Below, in pieces: positions 27,142-38,175 of a stretch of DNA of 64,000 nt; positions within the stretch are counted from its first letter, which is position 1; each line of letters opens with the position of its first letter. Where the stretch lies: contig NZ_JABBGA010000004.1 of NCBI RefSeq assembly GCF_012927165.1, positions 1 through 64,000 on the forward strand, given 5' to 3'. Below the pieces are notes generated by a model. That model ran no database searches. It was not told where the DNA came from and saw only the letters and a list, made by a program, of their open reading frames with translations. Origin of the DNA: Zoogloea dura. Lineage in GTDB: Bacteria > Pseudomonadota > Gammaproteobacteria > Burkholderiales > Rhodocyclaceae. Made by a program: the position numbers and the translations under genes.

Positions 27142-28289
27142 CGGGACGCTCCGCGGAGGTAGGGCAGGATCGCCGCGGCTGCCCGGGCTGCGGTGTCCTG
27201 GCGCAGGGTCTGGTGCATCTCGGTGAAGGTCCGGACCAGCTCCGCCGCCTTCTCCTTGTCGGTCAGCCAGCTGTCCAGGGCATCCGCCAGGGCCTGGGGC
27301 GTCGCCGCGTCCTGCAGCAGTTCGGGCACCACCTCACGCCCAGCCAGCACATTGGGCAGCCCCACCCAGGGCAGGTAGGCCATGCGCCGCATCAGCCGGT
27401 ATGACCACTTGCCGATGCGGTAGGTAATGACCATCGGCCGCTTGAGCAGCGCGGCCTCCAGGGTGGCCGTACCGCTCGCCACCAGCACCACATCGGCGGC
27501 GGTCATGGCGTCCACCGCATGGCCGAAGAGGATGCGGATGGGCAGGTTGAGATGGGCGTGCCGCGCCAGCGCCTGCTCGAACAGCAGGCGCGTCTCACGG
27601 GTGGTCAGCGGCACCAGGAAACGTGCTTCGGGATGGCGCTCATGGAGATTCGCCGCCGTGGCGATATAGGTATCCGCCAGGTTGCGCACCTCGGACTGGC
27701 GGCTGCCCGGCAGGAAGGCAAAGACCGGCACGCCATCGGGGATCTGCAGCATCTCCCGGGCGCTGGCCCGGTCTGGATCGAGCGGGAATACATCGGCCAG
27801 CGGATGGCCGACATAGCTCACCGGTACGCCGGCCGTCTTGTAGAGCTCGGGCTCGAAGGGAAACAGGCAGAGCATGTGGCTCACCGAACGGGCGATGCCC
27901 TTCAGCCGCCCGCGCCGCCAGGCCCAGATCGAGGGGCTGACGAAATGGATGGCCGGTATGCCCCGGTCCTTCAGACGCTTCTCGAGCCACAGGCTGAAAT
28001 CCGGTGCGTCGACGCCAATGAAGGCCGACGGTGGATCGGCGAGCAGTTGCTTGAGCAGGGTCCGGCGGATACCGGAGAGTTCCCGGTAGTTCTTCAGCGC
28101 ATCCACGTAGCCGTGGACCGACAGCTTCTCGGCCGGCCACAGGGCCTTGAAGCCCATGGCCTGCATCTTGGGACCGCCGATGCCGAAGAACTCCGCGTCC
28201 GGCAAATGGCGCTTGAGCGCCTGGATCAGGTGGCTGGCAAGGAGGTCGCTGGACGCCTCGCCCGCCACCATGGCGATGCGGACACCCAT
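27138..28289 (-). CDS. lpxB: lipid-A-disaccharide synthase
   Basis: 383 residues. Inner-membrane-associated GT19 glycosyltransferase joining UDP-2,3-diacylglucosamine and lipid X. Family motifs: [14 protein letters not shown] near the start, [43 protein letters not shown] and [12 protein letters not shown]. Three bases after lpxA, in the lpxD-fabZ-lpxA-lpxB block. Confidence 0.97.
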   Translation of the reverse strand: MGVRIAMVAGEASSDLLASHLIQALKRHLPDAEFFGIGGPKMQAMGFKALWPAEKLSVHGYVDALKNYRELSGIRRTLLKQLLADPPSAFIGVDAPDFSLWLEKRLKDRGIPAIHFVSPSIWAWRRGRLKGIARSVSHMLCLFPFEPELYKTAGVPVSYVGHPLADVFPLDPDRASAREMLQIPDGVPVFAFLPGSRQSEVRNLADTYIATAANLHERHPEARFLVPLTTRETRLLFEQALARHAHLNLPIRILFGHAVDAMTAADVVLVASGTATLEAALLKRPMVITYRIGKWSYRLMRRMAYLPWVGLPNVLAGREVVPELLQDAATPQALADALDSWLTDKEKAAELVRTFTEMHQTLRQDTAARAAAAILPYLRGASR

Positions 28290-28292
28290 GGA

Positions 28293-29066
28293 CTAGCGGA
28301 CGAGGCCACGCCCGGAGTCGGCGATGAAATCGGAAAACTGCTGGAGTTCAGGCGCTGAGGCAGCCGCCTCGGCGATCTGCCGGCGCGCCTCGTCGAGGGT
28401 CAGGCCGCTGCGGTAGAGGGTCTTGTAGGCCCGCTTGATGGCGGCGATGCCTTCAGCGCTGTAACCGCGGCGTTTGAGCCCTTCACTGTTGATACCGTGG
28501 GGCGAGGCCGGGTTGCCGGAGACCGTCACGAAGGGCGGCAGATCCTGCAGCAGCACCGTACCGACGCCGCAGAAACTGTGGGCACCCACCCGCACGAACT
28601 GGTGCACGCCGGTAAAGCCGCCCAGGATCGCCCAGTCGCCCACCGTGACGTGCCCCGCCAGGGTCGCGTTGTTGGCGAAGATGGTGTTGTCGCCAACGCT
28701 GCAGTCGTGGGCCACATGCACATAGGCCATGATCCAGTTGCCGTTGCCGACCTTGGTCAGGCCGCCGTCCTGGATGGTGCCGGTACTGAAGCTGCAGAAC
28801 TCGCGGATGGTGTTGCCATCGCCGATCTCCAGGCGAGTCGGCTCATTCGCGTACTTCTTGTCCTGGGGCTCGGAGCCGAGGGAACAGAACTGGAAAATCC
28901 GGTTGTTGCGGCCGATCCGGGTATGCCCCTCGATCACCACGTGAGGGCCGACGGTCGTACCCTCACCAATCTCGACGTGCTCGCCGATGATCGAGTAAGG
29001 ACCGACCTGCACACCTTCCGCGAGGCGCGCTGCCGGGTGAACGATGGCGGTCGGGTGAATGCTCAT
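28293..29066 (-). CDS. lpxA: UDP-N-acetylglucosamine acyltransferase
   Basis: 257 residues from ATG 29066 (overlapping the fabZ stop as ATGA). The first step of lipid A synthesis, acylating the 3-OH of UDP-GlcNAc with 3-hydroxyacyl-ACP. Left-handed beta helix of hexapeptide repeats beginning [16 protein letters not shown]; catalytic His120 in [10 protein letters not shown]-terminal helical domain from about 190. Confidence 0.97.
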   Translation of the reverse strand: MSIHPTAIVHPAARLAEGVQVGPYSIIGEHVEIGEGTTVGPHVVIEGHTRIGRNNRIFQFCSLGSEPQDKKYANEPTRLEIGDGNTIREFCSFSTGTIQDGGLTKVGNGNWIMAYVHVAHDCSVGDNTIFANNATLAGHVTVGDWAILGGFTGVHQFVRVGAHSFCGVGTVLLQDLPPFVTVSGNPASPHGINSEGLKRRGYSAEGIAAIKRAYKTLYRSGLTLDEARRQIAEAAASAPELQQFSDFIADSGRGLVR

Positions 29067-29506
29067 CGCTTGATCGCGCACATGAATTCGGCCTCGGTGG
29101 CCAGTTCGCCACCGACCCGCGCCACCGCCTTGAACTTCCAGATGTTGCGCATCTTGCGCACAATCTCGGCTTCCATGACCAGTTGGTCACCCGGCACCAC
29201 CGGACGCTTGAAGCGCACGTTGTCGACCGACGCGAAATACACCGTGGAATCATCGTCCGGCGCCGAACCGTCGGTCTTGAAGGCCAGGATCGCAGCGGTC
29301 TGGGCCATGGCTTCAATGATCAGCACACCCGGCATGACCGGGTTGTGAGGAAAATGCCCCGGGAAGAACGGCTCGTTGATCGTCACGTTCTTGAGGCCCA
29401 CCACCCGCTTGCCCAGCTCCAGCTCGGTGATCCGATCTACAAGCAGGAAGGGGTAACGGTGCGGGAGATAACGCTTGATCTCGTTGATGTCGATGATTTC
29501 GCTCAT
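29063..29506 (-). CDS. fabZ: 3-hydroxyacyl-ACP dehydratase
   Basis: 147 residues, single hot-dog domain. It dehydrates 3-hydroxyacyl-ACP in fatty acid elongation and competes with LpxA/LpxD for substrate. Active-site motif [19 protein letters not shown] with catalytic His and Glu. ATGA overlap with both lpxD (upstream) and lpxA (downstream). Confidence 0.97.
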   Translation of the reverse strand: MSEIIDINEIKRYLPHRYPFLLVDRITELELGKRVVGLKNVTINEPFFPGHFPHNPVMPGVLIIEAMAQTAAILAFKTDGSAPDDDSTVYFASVDNVRFKRPVVPGDQLVMEAEIVRKMRNIWKFKAVARVGGELATEAEFMCAIKR

Positions 29507-30531
29507 GATTTCTTTTCCAGTTCGGCGAGCTTTTTCTCGAGCTCACGCACCCGCTCGGCCATCGCATCGAGGCGACGCAAGTGGGAAAAATTCCTGACCC
29601 AGTCTGCATGGGTCTGAATGGGAACCAGCGAGGTGTATACGCCAGCCTTGTCAATGGACTTGGTGACATTGGTCGCGGCGGACACAACTATGTCATCGGC
29701 CACCTCAAGATGCCCCGAGAAGCCGGCCTTGCCGCCGACCATCACGCGCTTGCCCACCTTGGTACTGCCGGCAAGGCCAGCCATGGCAGCCATGATCGTG
29801 TCGTCACCCACCTGGCAGTTGTGGGCCACGTGGATCAGGTTGTCGAGCTTTACGCCGTTGCCGATGACCGTGTCGTCCAGCGCCCCCCGATCGATGGTCG
29901 TGTTGGCGCCGATCTCCACGTCGTCGCCCACCAACACCCGGCCGATCTGGGGGATCTTGACCCAGCGGCGCTCAGCATCGCGGGCGAAGCCCAGCCCGTC
30001 GGCACCGATCACGGCACCCGAGTGCAGGATGGCGCGGGCGCCGATCACACAACCGTCGTAGATCTTGACCCCCGCATGCAGCAACGAATCCGCACCGATC
30101 ACCACACCGTCGCCGATCACGCAGCCGGCACCGATCACGCAGTTCTCGCCGATCCGGCAATCCTGGCCGATGACCGCATTGGCACCGACGCAAACCGACG
30201 GATGCAGTTCGGAAGCCACCACCGCGCCCGCCTGCAAACCGGCGACAGGACGCTTCGGCGGGTTGAACAGCTGCGCGGCCCGGGCGAAGTACAGATAGGG
30301 GTCAGCGGTAAGGATCCGCGGCCTGTCGGTCAGACCGGCGGCCTTCGGCGTCAGGATGAAGGCCGACGCCCGGCTGGTGGCCAGCGCAGCCCCCAGTTTT
30401 GGATTCGACAGGAAGGCCAGCTCACCCTCGGCGGCCGCTTCGATGGATGCGATCTGGCGAATCCGCACCGCGGGATCGCCGACAAGCTCGCCACCGAGCC
30501 GACCTACGAGCTCGTCAAGGGACAGTTCCAT
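29503..30531 (-). CDS. lpxD: UDP-3-O-(3-hydroxyacyl)glucosamine N-acyltransferase
   Basis: 342 residues. The third lipid A step: N-acylation. N-terminal uridine-binding domain ([15 protein letters not shown]), then hexapeptide repeats with catalytic His in [11 protein letters not shown], and a C-terminal helix (about 310-342; [15 protein letters not shown]). Eleven bases after ompH. Confidence 0.97.
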   Translation of the reverse strand: MELSLDELVGRLGGELVGDPAVRIRQIASIEAAAEGELAFLSNPKLGAALATSRASAFILTPKAAGLTDRPRILTADPYLYFARAAQLFNPPKRPVAGLQAGAVVASELHPSVCVGANAVIGQDCRIGENCVIGAGCVIGDGVVIGADSLLHAGVKIYDGCVIGARAILHSGAVIGADGLGFARDAERRWVKIPQIGRVLVGDDVEIGANTTIDRGALDDTVIGNGVKLDNLIHVAHNCQVGDDTIMAAMAGLAGSTKVGKRVMVGGKAGFSGHLEVADDIVVSAATNVTKSIDKAGVYTSLVPIQTHADWVRNFSHLRRLDAMAERVRELEKKLAELEKKS

Positions 30532-30541
30532 CCACGCCGCC

Positions 30542-31051
30542 CTATTTGCTGGCTTCGCTGAGCGCCTTGATCACCTTGTCGGTGATGTCGATCCGGGGGC
30601 TGGCATACACCGCTTCCTGGAAGATGATGTCGTACTTGTCCGCTTCCGCGATCTGCTTGATCGTACGGTTGGCGCGCTCGAGCACGCTGGCCAGCTCCTC
30701 GTTGCGGCGCTGGTTGAGATCCTCGCGGAACTCGCGCTGCTTGCGCTGGAAGTCGCGGTTCAGGTCATTGAACTCACGCTCCTTGTTGCGACGCTCGGCC
30801 TCACCCATGGTCATGCCATTCTTCTCGAGGGCTTCCTGCATGCCCTGAAGCTGCTTGGCCAGTCGCTGCAGGTCCTGGTCACGCTTCTCGAATTCCTTTT
30901 CCAGCTTCTGCTGGGCCTTCTTGGCAGGCGTTGCCTCTTTCATCACCCGGTCGGAATTGACGAAGCCGACTTTGACCGCGTCAGCCGCGGCTACCTGGGC
31001 AAACCCGGCCAGCAGAAGCGCTGCCAGGGTGGAAATACCGATACCTTTCAC
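30542..31051 (-). CDS. skp: OmpH/Skp family periplasmic chaperone
   Basis: 169 residues from GTG 31051, with GGAGG about six bases upstream. Sec signal peptide (cleavage near AAA-DAV), then a mostly helical, highly charged coiled-coil arm (about 40-145). It binds unfolded outer-membrane proteins in the periplasm and passes them to BamA, whose gene lies 35 bases upstream. Confidence 0.93.
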   Translation of the reverse strand: MKGIGISTLAALLLAGFAQVAAADAVKVGFVNSDRVMKEATPAKKAQQKLEKEFEKRDQDLQRLAKQLQGMQEALEKNGMTMGEAERRNKEREFNDLNRDFQRKQREFREDLNQRRNEELASVLERANRTIKQIAEADKYDIIFQEAVYASPRIDITDKVIKALSEASK

Positions 31052-31086
31052 TCAAACCTCCGTCTGCAAGCTATGTGCTGCGACCA

Positions 31087-33378
31087 TCAGAAGACCGTGC
31101 CCAACTGGAACTGGAACTTCTGGGTCTTGTCGCCTTCTTCCTTCTTGAGTGCCTGGCCCAGACTGAACTTGAGCGGCCCCACCGGGGAACTCCAGGAAAA
31201 TGCCAGACCGGCACTGTATCGCAAATCCGACGCACGAACCTTGTCGTCCGCTGCCCAGACGTAACCGGCATCGGCAAACAGCGACAGCCGCATCGATTTG
31301 TCCTTCTGGGAGCCAGGCATCGGAAAATAATACTCTGCGTTCCCAACCACGCGCCGATTTCCGCCGAGGGCACGGACATAGCCGTTGGTATCGGTATAGC
31401 GCGGACCGAGGGTGCTCTGCTCGTAGCCACGCACCGAGCCGATGCCGCCAGCGTAGAAGTTCTTGTAGAACGGCAGCTCCTTGCCGTCATAGCCATGGGC
31501 GTAGCCGATGTCGCCATTCAGCATCAGGGCATAGCCACCGCCAAAGGGAATCCAGTACTGATGCTGGTAGTTACCCCGGATGTAACGCATGTCCAGCACT
31601 GGCGTCGCCACCTCGACGGAGGCGCGCTGATACACCCCGGAGGTGGGATACAGGAAGCTGTCGCGCCGGTCACGTGCCCAGCCGGCCGTGACGAGCAGGC
31701 TGCGGGCAGTATCGCCAAACGTATTGACGAAATTCACGTAAGGCGCGGGACTCGAATCGTAGACCTTGATGGTGGTCTGATCGACTGACAGGCCAAAGTT
31801 GATCCGGTCGTCCTCGGCGATCGGATAACCAAAGCGCACGCCACCACCGATGGACGAGCTCTTGTAGGTTGCCACCGACAGCGAGGTTGGATCGACGTTG
31901 CGCTGATAGATGTCCCAGCCCACGCTGACACCGTCGATGGTCCAGTACGGGTTGGTGAAGGACAGCGCGATGGTCTTGTTGATCTTGCCGGTGTTGAGCT
32001 GCAACGTCATCGCGTTGCCCGTGCCAAACAGGTTCTGCTGCGAGATCGACGCAGACAGGATGATCTTTTCGGCACTGGAGAAACCCGCACCCAGCATCAG
32101 GTTGCCGGTGGCACGCTCCTTGACGGTGAAGTTGGCATCGACCTGGTCGGTGGAGCCTGTAACCGCCGGGGTCTCGATGGTGACTTCGTCGAAGTAACCG
32201 AGGCGATCAAGGCGGACCTTGGAGCGGTTGAGCGCCTGCCCGTCGTACCACGCACCTTCCATCTGACGCATCTCGCGGCGCAGCACCTCATCGCGGGTCC
32301 GTGCGTTGCCGGCGAAATTGATCTTGCGCACGTAAACGCGACGCCCCGGATCGACGAAGAAGGTGAAGGTGACCTCGCGCTTCGCCTTGTCCACCTCGGG
32401 CGCGGCATTGACGTTGGCAAACGCATAGCCGGCGTTGCCGAGACGATCGCTGATCGCCTTGGTGGTGGCCGTGACGTTGTCCCGCACGAAAGTATCCCCG
32501 GCCTTGAGCTTGACCAGCTGCTGGAGCTCCTCTTCGGGCACCACCATGTTGCCAGCCAGTTTCACGTCGGAGACGGTGTACTTCTCGCCCTCGGTGATGC
32601 TGAGGGTGATGTAGATGTCCTTCTTGTCCGGTGTGATCGACACCTGGGTGGAGTCGATGTTGAAGTCGAGGTAACCCCGGTTGAGGTAATGGGTACGCAG
32701 CGCTTCGATGTCGGCAGAGAGCTTCTGCTTGGAGTACTGGTCACTCTTCGAATACCAGGTCATCAGGCCCGGCGTGGTCAGGGAGAATAGCTCGACAAGC
32801 TCCTTCTCCTTGAAGACCTTGTTGCCGATGATGCTGATCTGCCGGATCTTGGCGGCCTCACCTTCGACGACATTGAAGTTGACGCCAACCCGGTTCCGCT
32901 CGAGCGGAGTGACCGTAGTGGTGATCTGCACGCCGTACAGGCCCTTCGACAGGTACTGGCGCTTGAGCTCCTGCTCTGCGCGTTCGAGCACCGCACGGTC
33001 GAAGATCCGGGACTCGGCCAGCCCCACTTCCTTGAGGCCCTTCTTGAGCGCCTCCTTGTCGAATTCCTTGATACCCACGAAATCGACTTGCGAGATCGCC
33101 GGACGCTCGTCCAGAACGACCACGATCACGTCCTTGTCGACCTCGACACGAACGTCCTTGAAGAACCCGGTGGCAAAGAGGGCCTTGATCGCCTGCGCCG
33201 CCTTGTCGTCCGTGAAGCGCTCGCCCACCTTGACAGGCAGATAGCTGAACACGGTACCGGCTTCGGTACGCTGGATCCCCTCGATGCGGATGTCTTTGAC
33301 AATGAACGGCTCGAAGGCCAGAGCGGGAGATGCCACGAAAAGCGCAGCGATCACCCCGGGAAGAAGCTTGGATTTCAT
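31087..33378 (-). CDS. bamA: outer membrane protein assembly factor BamA
   Basis: 763 residues. The outer-membrane beta-barrel that inserts other barrel proteins. Signal peptide cleaved after ALA (about residue 21), five POTRA domains (about 23-425, starting FIVKDIRIEGIQRTE), then the 16-strand barrel with the VRGY motif (SVRGYEQSTLGPR) of loop 6 and a C-terminal aromatic signature ending LGTVF. Located between rseP and skp as is usual. Confidence 0.97.
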   Translation of the reverse strand: MKSKLLPGVIAALFVASPALAFEPFIVKDIRIEGIQRTEAGTVFSYLPVKVGERFTDDKAAQAIKALFATGFFKDVRVEVDKDVIVVVLDERPAISQVDFVGIKEFDKEALKKGLKEVGLAESRIFDRAVLERAEQELKRQYLSKGLYGVQITTTVTPLERNRVGVNFNVVEGEAAKIRQISIIGNKVFKEKELVELFSLTTPGLMTWYSKSDQYSKQKLSADIEALRTHYLNRGYLDFNIDSTQVSITPDKKDIYITLSITEGEKYTVSDVKLAGNMVVPEEELQQLVKLKAGDTFVRDNVTATTKAISDRLGNAGYAFANVNAAPEVDKAKREVTFTFFVDPGRRVYVRKINFAGNARTRDEVLRREMRQMEGAWYDGQALNRSKVRLDRLGYFDEVTIETPAVTGSTDQVDANFTVKERATGNLMLGAGFSSAEKIILSASISQQNLFGTGNAMTLQLNTGKINKTIALSFTNPYWTIDGVSVGWDIYQRNVDPTSLSVATYKSSSIGGGVRFGYPIAEDDRINFGLSVDQTTIKVYDSSPAPYVNFVNTFGDTARSLLVTAGWARDRRDSFLYPTSGVYQRASVEVATPVLDMRYIRGNYQHQYWIPFGGGYALMLNGDIGYAHGYDGKELPFYKNFYAGGIGSVRGYEQSTLGPRYTDTNGYVRALGGNRRVVGNAEYYFPMPGSQKDKSMRLSLFADAGYVWAADDKVRASDLRYSAGLAFSWSSPVGPLKFSLGQALKKEEGDKTQKFQFQLGTVF

Positions 33379-33384
33379 CCGATT

Positions 33385-34749
33385 TCAGCTTGCAACAAGG
33401 CGGTTGATGTCGTTGTAGAAGGCGAATGCCATTAGCGCCGCCAGCAGGACCATACCGATCTGCTGGCCGATCTCCATAACCCGCTCGGAAACCGGGCCGC
33501 CCTTGATGATCTCGATCACATAATACAGCAAGTGCCCACCATCGAGCACAGGGACCGGGAGCAGATTGAGGACCCCAAGGCTGATGCTGATGAGCGCCAG
33601 GAACTTGATGTAATGAGACCATCCCATGCGGGCGGACTGGCCTGCAAAATCTGCGATCGTGACGGGACCGCTCAGATTTTTGACGGAAACCTCGCCGATA
33701 AGCATGCGCCCCATGACCGTCAGGCTCAACGCGCTGGTATCCCAGGTCTGACGCAGCCCCTTGCCCAGGGCATCAAGGCTGCCGTAGCGCACGGTCACGA
33801 ACATGAGCTCACGCCGGATGTCGGCATCGGCCACCGCCACACCGATCCGACCGATGGTGCGCCCGCCCTCCTCCACCGCGCTGGGAACCACATTCACGAC
33901 AAGGGGGGCACTACCCCTCAAGGCCTCCAGCTCGAGCGGCCGACCCGGTGCATCACGGACAGCAGAGACCAGATCGGACCAGTCATCCACCTTGAGCTCT
34001 CCCACCCGAAGCACCCGATCACCCGTACGCAAGCCCGCAGTTTCTGCAGCACCGCCGGGAACTAGGCGCCCAAGAACAGCTGGCACCCGCGGCCGATACA
34101 GCGTCAGCCCGACCTGATGGGCCACATCCTGCTCACCCTGATCCACCACGGTGGCAGCCAGATCGACGCGCCGGAAGGCAATCTCACCCTCCGCGTTGAT
34201 CGTCTCGATGACCACCACCTGCTTTTCGAGCGCCTGGTTGAGCAGCATCCAGCGGAAGTCCTGCCAAGTCTCAACCTCGCGGCCCGCCACACTACGCACC
34301 AGCTCACCCTGCTCAAAACCCGCGCGCTCGGCCAGGCTGCCAATCTCCGGCGGCCCGAGACGCGGGCGCAGCTCCTCAACCCCACCGGTGTAGAGCCCCC
34401 AGTAAAGCGCAATGGCGAGAATGAAGTTGGCCAGAGGCCCGGCGGCCACGATGGCGATACGCCGCCAGACGTTCTGGCGATTGAATGCACGATGCAGCTC
34501 GAACGCTTCGACAGGCGCCTCGCGCTCGTCGAGCATCTTGACGTAACCGCCCAGGGGAAAGGCCGACAAAACCCATTCAGTCTGATCAGGCCCGGCACGC
34601 TTGACCAGCAGCGGCTTGCCGAAACCGAGAGAAAAACGGAGCACCTTCACGCCGCACAGTCGCGCCACCGAATAGTGCCCGAACTCATGGACGACAATCA
34701 GGATGCCCAGCGCCAGCAGGAAGGGCAGGATGTAATCCAGCAGCCCCAT
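33385..34749 (-). CDS. rseP: site-2 protease RseP (zinc metalloprotease)
   Basis: 454 residues from ATG 34749; a GTG at 34758 overlapping the dxr stop is an alternative start. Inner-membrane protease that cuts anti-sigma factor and remnant signal peptides. Zinc motif HEFGH at 21-25 and the second motif NLLPVPVLDGGHLLYY near 385-400; two PDZ domains between (GLRTGDRVLRVGE is the second). Adjacent to bamA, as in many Proteobacteria. Confidence 0.96.
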   Translation of the reverse strand: MGLLDYILPFLLALGILIVVHEFGHYSVARLCGVKVLRFSLGFGKPLLVKRAGPDQTEWVLSAFPLGGYVKMLDEREAPVEAFELHRAFNRQNVWRRIAIVAAGPLANFILAIALYWGLYTGGVEELRPRLGPPEIGSLAERAGFEQGELVRSVAGREVETWQDFRWMLLNQALEKQVVVIETINAEGEIAFRRVDLAATVVDQGEQDVAHQVGLTLYRPRVPAVLGRLVPGGAAETAGLRTGDRVLRVGELKVDDWSDLVSAVRDAPGRPLELEALRGSAPLVVNVVPSAVEEGGRTIGRIGVAVADADIRRELMFVTVRYGSLDALGKGLRQTWDTSALSLTVMGRMLIGEVSVKNLSGPVTIADFAGQSARMGWSHYIKFLALISISLGVLNLLPVPVLDGGHLLYYVIEIIKGGPVSERVMEIGQQIGMVLLAALMAFAFYNDINRLVAS

Positions 34750-34754
34750 GCCCG

Positions 34755-35948
34755 TCACGACGCGAACCCGCTGACGAAACCCTCTGCCAGCTCGCGGGCC
34801 TGCCGGTCTGCCTCGAAGACGGCTTCCAGGCTATCGGCCGGCGCCGCCGGAACCGCATCCAGGGTACGCGCGATCACGCCTGCGATCCTGTCGAAACGCA
34901 GCCTCCCGTCGAGGAAGCTGGCCACCGCCACCTCGTTCGAGGCATTGAGGACGGCCGGCGCCACACCGCCCTCGCGCAGCGCGCGATAGGCATGTGCAAG
35001 ACAGGGGAAGCGCTCGAAGTCCGGGCGTTCGAAATCCAGGCGGGCGATCTCGAAAAGATCGAGTGGCCTCACTCCCGCATCAACCCGATCGGGATAAGCC
35101 ATGGCGTGGGCAATGGGCGTCCGCATGTCCGGATTGCCCAGCTGGGCAATCACCGATCCGTCGGCATAGGACACCATGGAGTGGATGACGCTCTGGGGAT
35201 GGATCACCACCTCGATGCGCTCGGCCTCGGCACCAAAGAGCCAGTAGGCCTCGATGACCTCCAGCCCCTTGTTCATCATCGTCGCGGAATCCACCGAGAT
35301 CTTGCGCCCCATCACCCAGTTGGGGTGGGCGCAGGCCATCTCCGGGGTCACATCGCGCAGTTCTTCGACGGGCTTGCGGCGGAAAGGCCCGCCCGACGCG
35401 GTCAGCAGCACGCGGGTCACCCCGCTCCCCTGCAGTCCGCGCTCAAAGCCGGCGGGCAGCGCCTGGAAGATCGCATTGTGTTCGCTGTCGATCGGCAGCA
35501 GCGTTGCTCCGTGGGCCGCCACTTCCTGCATGAAGAGCGCCCCCGACATCACCAGGGCCTCCTTGTTGGCCAGCAGGATGCGTTTGCCCGCCCGTGCCGC
35601 GGCGAGCGCCGGCACCAGACCGGCAGCCCCGACAATCGCCGCCATGACGAGATCGACCTCGGGCGCGCCAGCCACCCGGGCCAGCGCATCGGGGCCTGCC
35701 AGCACCTCCGTGGCACAGCCCGCTTCGCGAAGCTGCCCGGCGAGCCGGCCCGCATCATCCGCCTGGTCGAGGACCGCATAAACCGGCCGATGCACCAGGC
35801 ACTGCTCGAGAAGCTTGTCCACCTGCCGATGCGCGGTCAGTGCAAACACGCCAAAGCGCTCGGGATGCCGGGCCACCACGTCCAGCGTGCTGACACCGAT
35901 AGAGCCCGTCGCGCCCAGTACGGTTACGAGTTTCTTGCCTTGTTCCAT
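34755..35948 (-). CDS. dxr: 1-deoxy-D-xylulose-5-phosphate reductoisomerase
   Basis: 397 residues. Makes 2-C-methylerythritol 4-phosphate with NADPH and a divalent metal. NADPH motif [14 protein letters not shown] (12-25), metal/substrate motifs [15 protein letters not shown] and TASGGPFR, and ASNEV near the C-terminus. It feeds isoprenoid units to the adjacent uppS. Confidence 0.97.
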   Translation of the reverse strand: MEQGKKLVTVLGATGSIGVSTLDVVARHPERFGVFALTAHRQVDKLLEQCLVHRPVYAVLDQADDAGRLAGQLREAGCATEVLAGPDALARVAGAPEVDLVMAAIVGAAGLVPALAAARAGKRILLANKEALVMSGALFMQEVAAHGATLLPIDSEHNAIFQALPAGFERGLQGSGVTRVLLTASGGPFRRKPVEELRDVTPEMACAHPNWVMGRKISVDSATMMNKGLEVIEAYWLFGAEAERIEVVIHPQSVIHSMVSYADGSVIAQLGNPDMRTPIAHAMAYPDRVDAGVRPLDLFEIARLDFERPDFERFPCLAHAYRALREGGVAPAVLNASNEVAVASFLDGRLRFDRIAGVIARTLDAVPAAPADSLEAVFEADRQARELAEGFVSGFAS

Positions 35949-35952
35949 GACT

Positions 35953-36777
35953 TCAGTGGGCCACCCAGAGCAACAACAGGCCTGCGACAGGAAGCGTGGA
36001 TGTCAGACTGTCGATGCGGTCCAGCACGCCCCCGTGGCCGGGCAACAGGGAACCGCTGTCCTTCACACCAGCCTGTCGCTTGACCAGGGATTCGAAAAGA
36101 TCACCAATGATGCTCAGCGCAGTGAATGCGATCAGGGCGGGCACCGCAGCCAGATAGGATGCTTCAACGCCGGCGTGCCCCACGGATGAGATCACCACCA
36201 GCCCGTAGACCACCACCGCCACCACCGCACCATACGCGCCCTCCCAGCTCTTGCCGGGGCTGATTCCCGGTGCAAGCTTGCGTCGTCCGAAGGCCCGACC
36301 CGTAAAATAGGCCGCGATGTCCGCCACCCAGACGGCGGCCAGCACCCCCAGGAGCAACCATGGGCTGAGCAGGCGCAGATGAGCGATGGCCAGCGCCGGC
36401 GGCAATAGGAGCACCAACCCGACCAGTGCAGCGGCGGCGGGGCTCGGCAGGCGCCACTTGGCGCGCAGCCACAAGGGCACGCAGCAGATCCAGAACAGCG
36501 CACTGACCGCGTAGACAGGCGCCAGCCCGAAAGGCGCGATCGTCTCGGGGCGATGCAGCCCCGCCACGCCCCCGGCGGCAAAGCACAGGGCGCCGACCAA
36601 GGCCGCATAGACCTTGCCGGCGCGAGGCGTGAAGCCGGTCATGCCGGCCCATTCGGCCGAACCGATGGCACAGATGAGGGAAGCAAAGGCCAGCCACAGC
36701 GGGGCAGGCAGCAGGAACAGTCCCGCCAGAAGCCCAACCAGCAGGATCAGCGCGGTAATGACCCGCGCTCTAAGCAT
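35953..36777 (-). CDS. cdsA: phosphatidate cytidylyltransferase
   Basis: 274 residues from ATG 36777 (the longer frame to 37068 lacks homology). Inner-membrane enzyme making CDP-diacylglycerol, seven to eight helices. The CDP signature [21 protein letters not shown] then DRIDSL (about 224-252) is complete. The ATG lies eight bases inside the end of uppS. Confidence 0.95.
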   Translation of the reverse strand: MLRARVITALILLVGLLAGLFLLPAPLWLAFASLICAIGSAEWAGMTGFTPRAGKVYAALVGALCFAAGGVAGLHRPETIAPFGLAPVYAVSALFWICCVPLWLRAKWRLPSPAAAALVGLVLLLPPALAIAHLRLLSPWLLLGVLAAVWVADIAAYFTGRAFGRRKLAPGISPGKSWEGAYGAVVAVVVYGLVVISSVGHAGVEASYLAAVPALIAFTALSIIGDLFESLVKRQAGVKDSGSLLPGHGGVLDRIDSLTSTLPVAGLLLLWVAH

Positions 36778-37555
36778 GATCTGGCGTGGAAGAACCGGCC
36801 TCGCCACCGACGACCTGTTCGCTGGTCCGCCCGAAACGACGCTCACGCCCCTGGTAGGACGCAATGGCCTCATCAAGCGCAGCTTCGCCGAACTCCGGCC
36901 ACAGCTTGTCGGTGAAATACAGCTCGGAGTATGCGAGCTGCCAGAGCATGAAATTGCTGATCCGCTGCTCGCCGCCGGTACGGATGAAGAGATCCGGCTC
37001 CGGACTGAAGCTGAGGGCGAGGTGAGGTGCCAGTTCATCCTCGGTGTACTCACCGGCCCGGGGAGCAATGGCGGTCATCTTGCGGACCGCCTGGAGGATG
37101 TCCCACCGTCCGCCGTAATTGGCGCAGATGGTGAGGTTCATCTTGGTATTGCCCTCGGTCAGTGCCTCGCCATCGCGGATCAGGGATATCAGCGCCGTAT
37201 CGAAAGGCTCCAGATCACCCACCACCCGCAAGCGGATGTTGTTGCGGTGGATCCGCTCGATCTCCGCCTTCAGGGACTTGACGAACAACTGCATCAGGAA
37301 CGAGACCTCATCCTTGGGACGACGCCAGTTCTCTGAACTGAAGGCAAACACAGTAAGGTACTCGACCCCGCGGTCAAGGGAGGTCCTGATGACCTCGCGC
37401 AACGAATCGACGCCCTTTGCATGGCCGGCGACCCGCGGCATCAGGCGCTTGCGCGCCCAACGACCGTTGCCGTCCATGATGATGGCGATGTGCCGCGGCA
37501 CCTTGGCAGCCTCGGGTACCCCCCGGGTCGAGCTGAGAAACGGCAATCGCACCAT
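36770..37555 (-). CDS. uppS: undecaprenyl diphosphate synthase
   Basis: 261 residues. Extends farnesyl diphosphate with isopentenyl diphosphate in cis to make the C55 lipid carrier for cell-wall polymers. Catalytic Asp28 in IIMDGNGRWA; SSENWRRP and RTGGEQRISNFMLWQLAYSE-type motifs are present. Overlaps cdsA by eight bases. Confidence 0.97.
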   Translation of the reverse strand: MVRLPFLSSTRGVPEAAKVPRHIAIIMDGNGRWARKRLMPRVAGHAKGVDSLREVIRTSLDRGVEYLTVFAFSSENWRRPKDEVSFLMQLFVKSLKAEIERIHRNNIRLRVVGDLEPFDTALISLIRDGEALTEGNTKMNLTICANYGGRWDILQAVRKMTAIAPRAGEYTEDELAPHLALSFSPEPDLFIRTGGEQRISNFMLWQLAYSELYFTDKLWPEFGEAALDEAIASYQGRERRFGRTSEQVVGGEAGSSTPDHA

Positions 37556-37607
37556 GTCGTATCCGCCTGGAATGAAAAAACCGGTGGAGGAGATGTCGAC
37601 CTGGCGG

Positions 37608-38165
37608 TCAGATCTGCATCAGCTCTTGTTCTTTCTGGGCCAGCAGCTTGTCGATCTCGACAATCGACTTGTCGGTCAGCTTTTGAACCTCTTCCTCGGT
37701 ACGACGCTCTTCGTCCTCGGAAATGGTCTTGGCCTTCAACGCATCCTTCAGGGAGGCGTTGGCGTCGCGACGCAGGTTGCGGATCGCCACCTTGGCGCCC
37801 TCGCCTTCCTGCTTCACGACCTTGATCAGTTCCTTGCGGCGCTCTTCGGTCAGCGGCGGCATCGGCACGCGGATGACTTCCCCCTGAGCAGCCGGATTCA
37901 GACCCAGATCGGAATCACGGATCGCCTTCTCGACCTTGCCCACCATGGGCTTTTCCCACGGCTGCACGCCGATTGTCCGCGCATCGATGAGCGTGACATT
38001 GGCAACCTGATTGATGGGTACAGGATTGCCATAGTACTCGACCATGACATGATCGAGAACGCCCACGTGAGCACGGCCGGTCCGCACCTTGGCGAGATCC
38101 AGCTTGAGCGCCTCGATGGACCTCTGCATCTTGTGTTCAGTAGTTTTCTTGAGCTCGGAAATCAT
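37608..38165 (-). CDS. frr: ribosome recycling factor
   Basis: 185 residues from ATG 38165, exactly the family length (the upstream in-frame extension is not conserved). With EF-G it splits post-termination ribosomes. Family features: [34 protein letters not shown], the [11 protein letters not shown] region and a final helical bundle. Lies ten bases after pyrH. Confidence 0.97.
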   Translation of the reverse strand: MISELKKTTEHKMQRSIEALKLDLAKVRTGRAHVGVLDHVMVEYYGNPVPINQVANVTLIDARTIGVQPWEKPMVGKVEKAIRDSDLGLNPAAQGEVIRVPMPPLTEERRKELIKVVKQEGEGAKVAIRNLRRDANASLKDALKAKTISEDEERRTEEEVQKLTDKSIVEIDKLLAQKEQELMQI

Positions 38166-38175
38166 TGCGTCATCC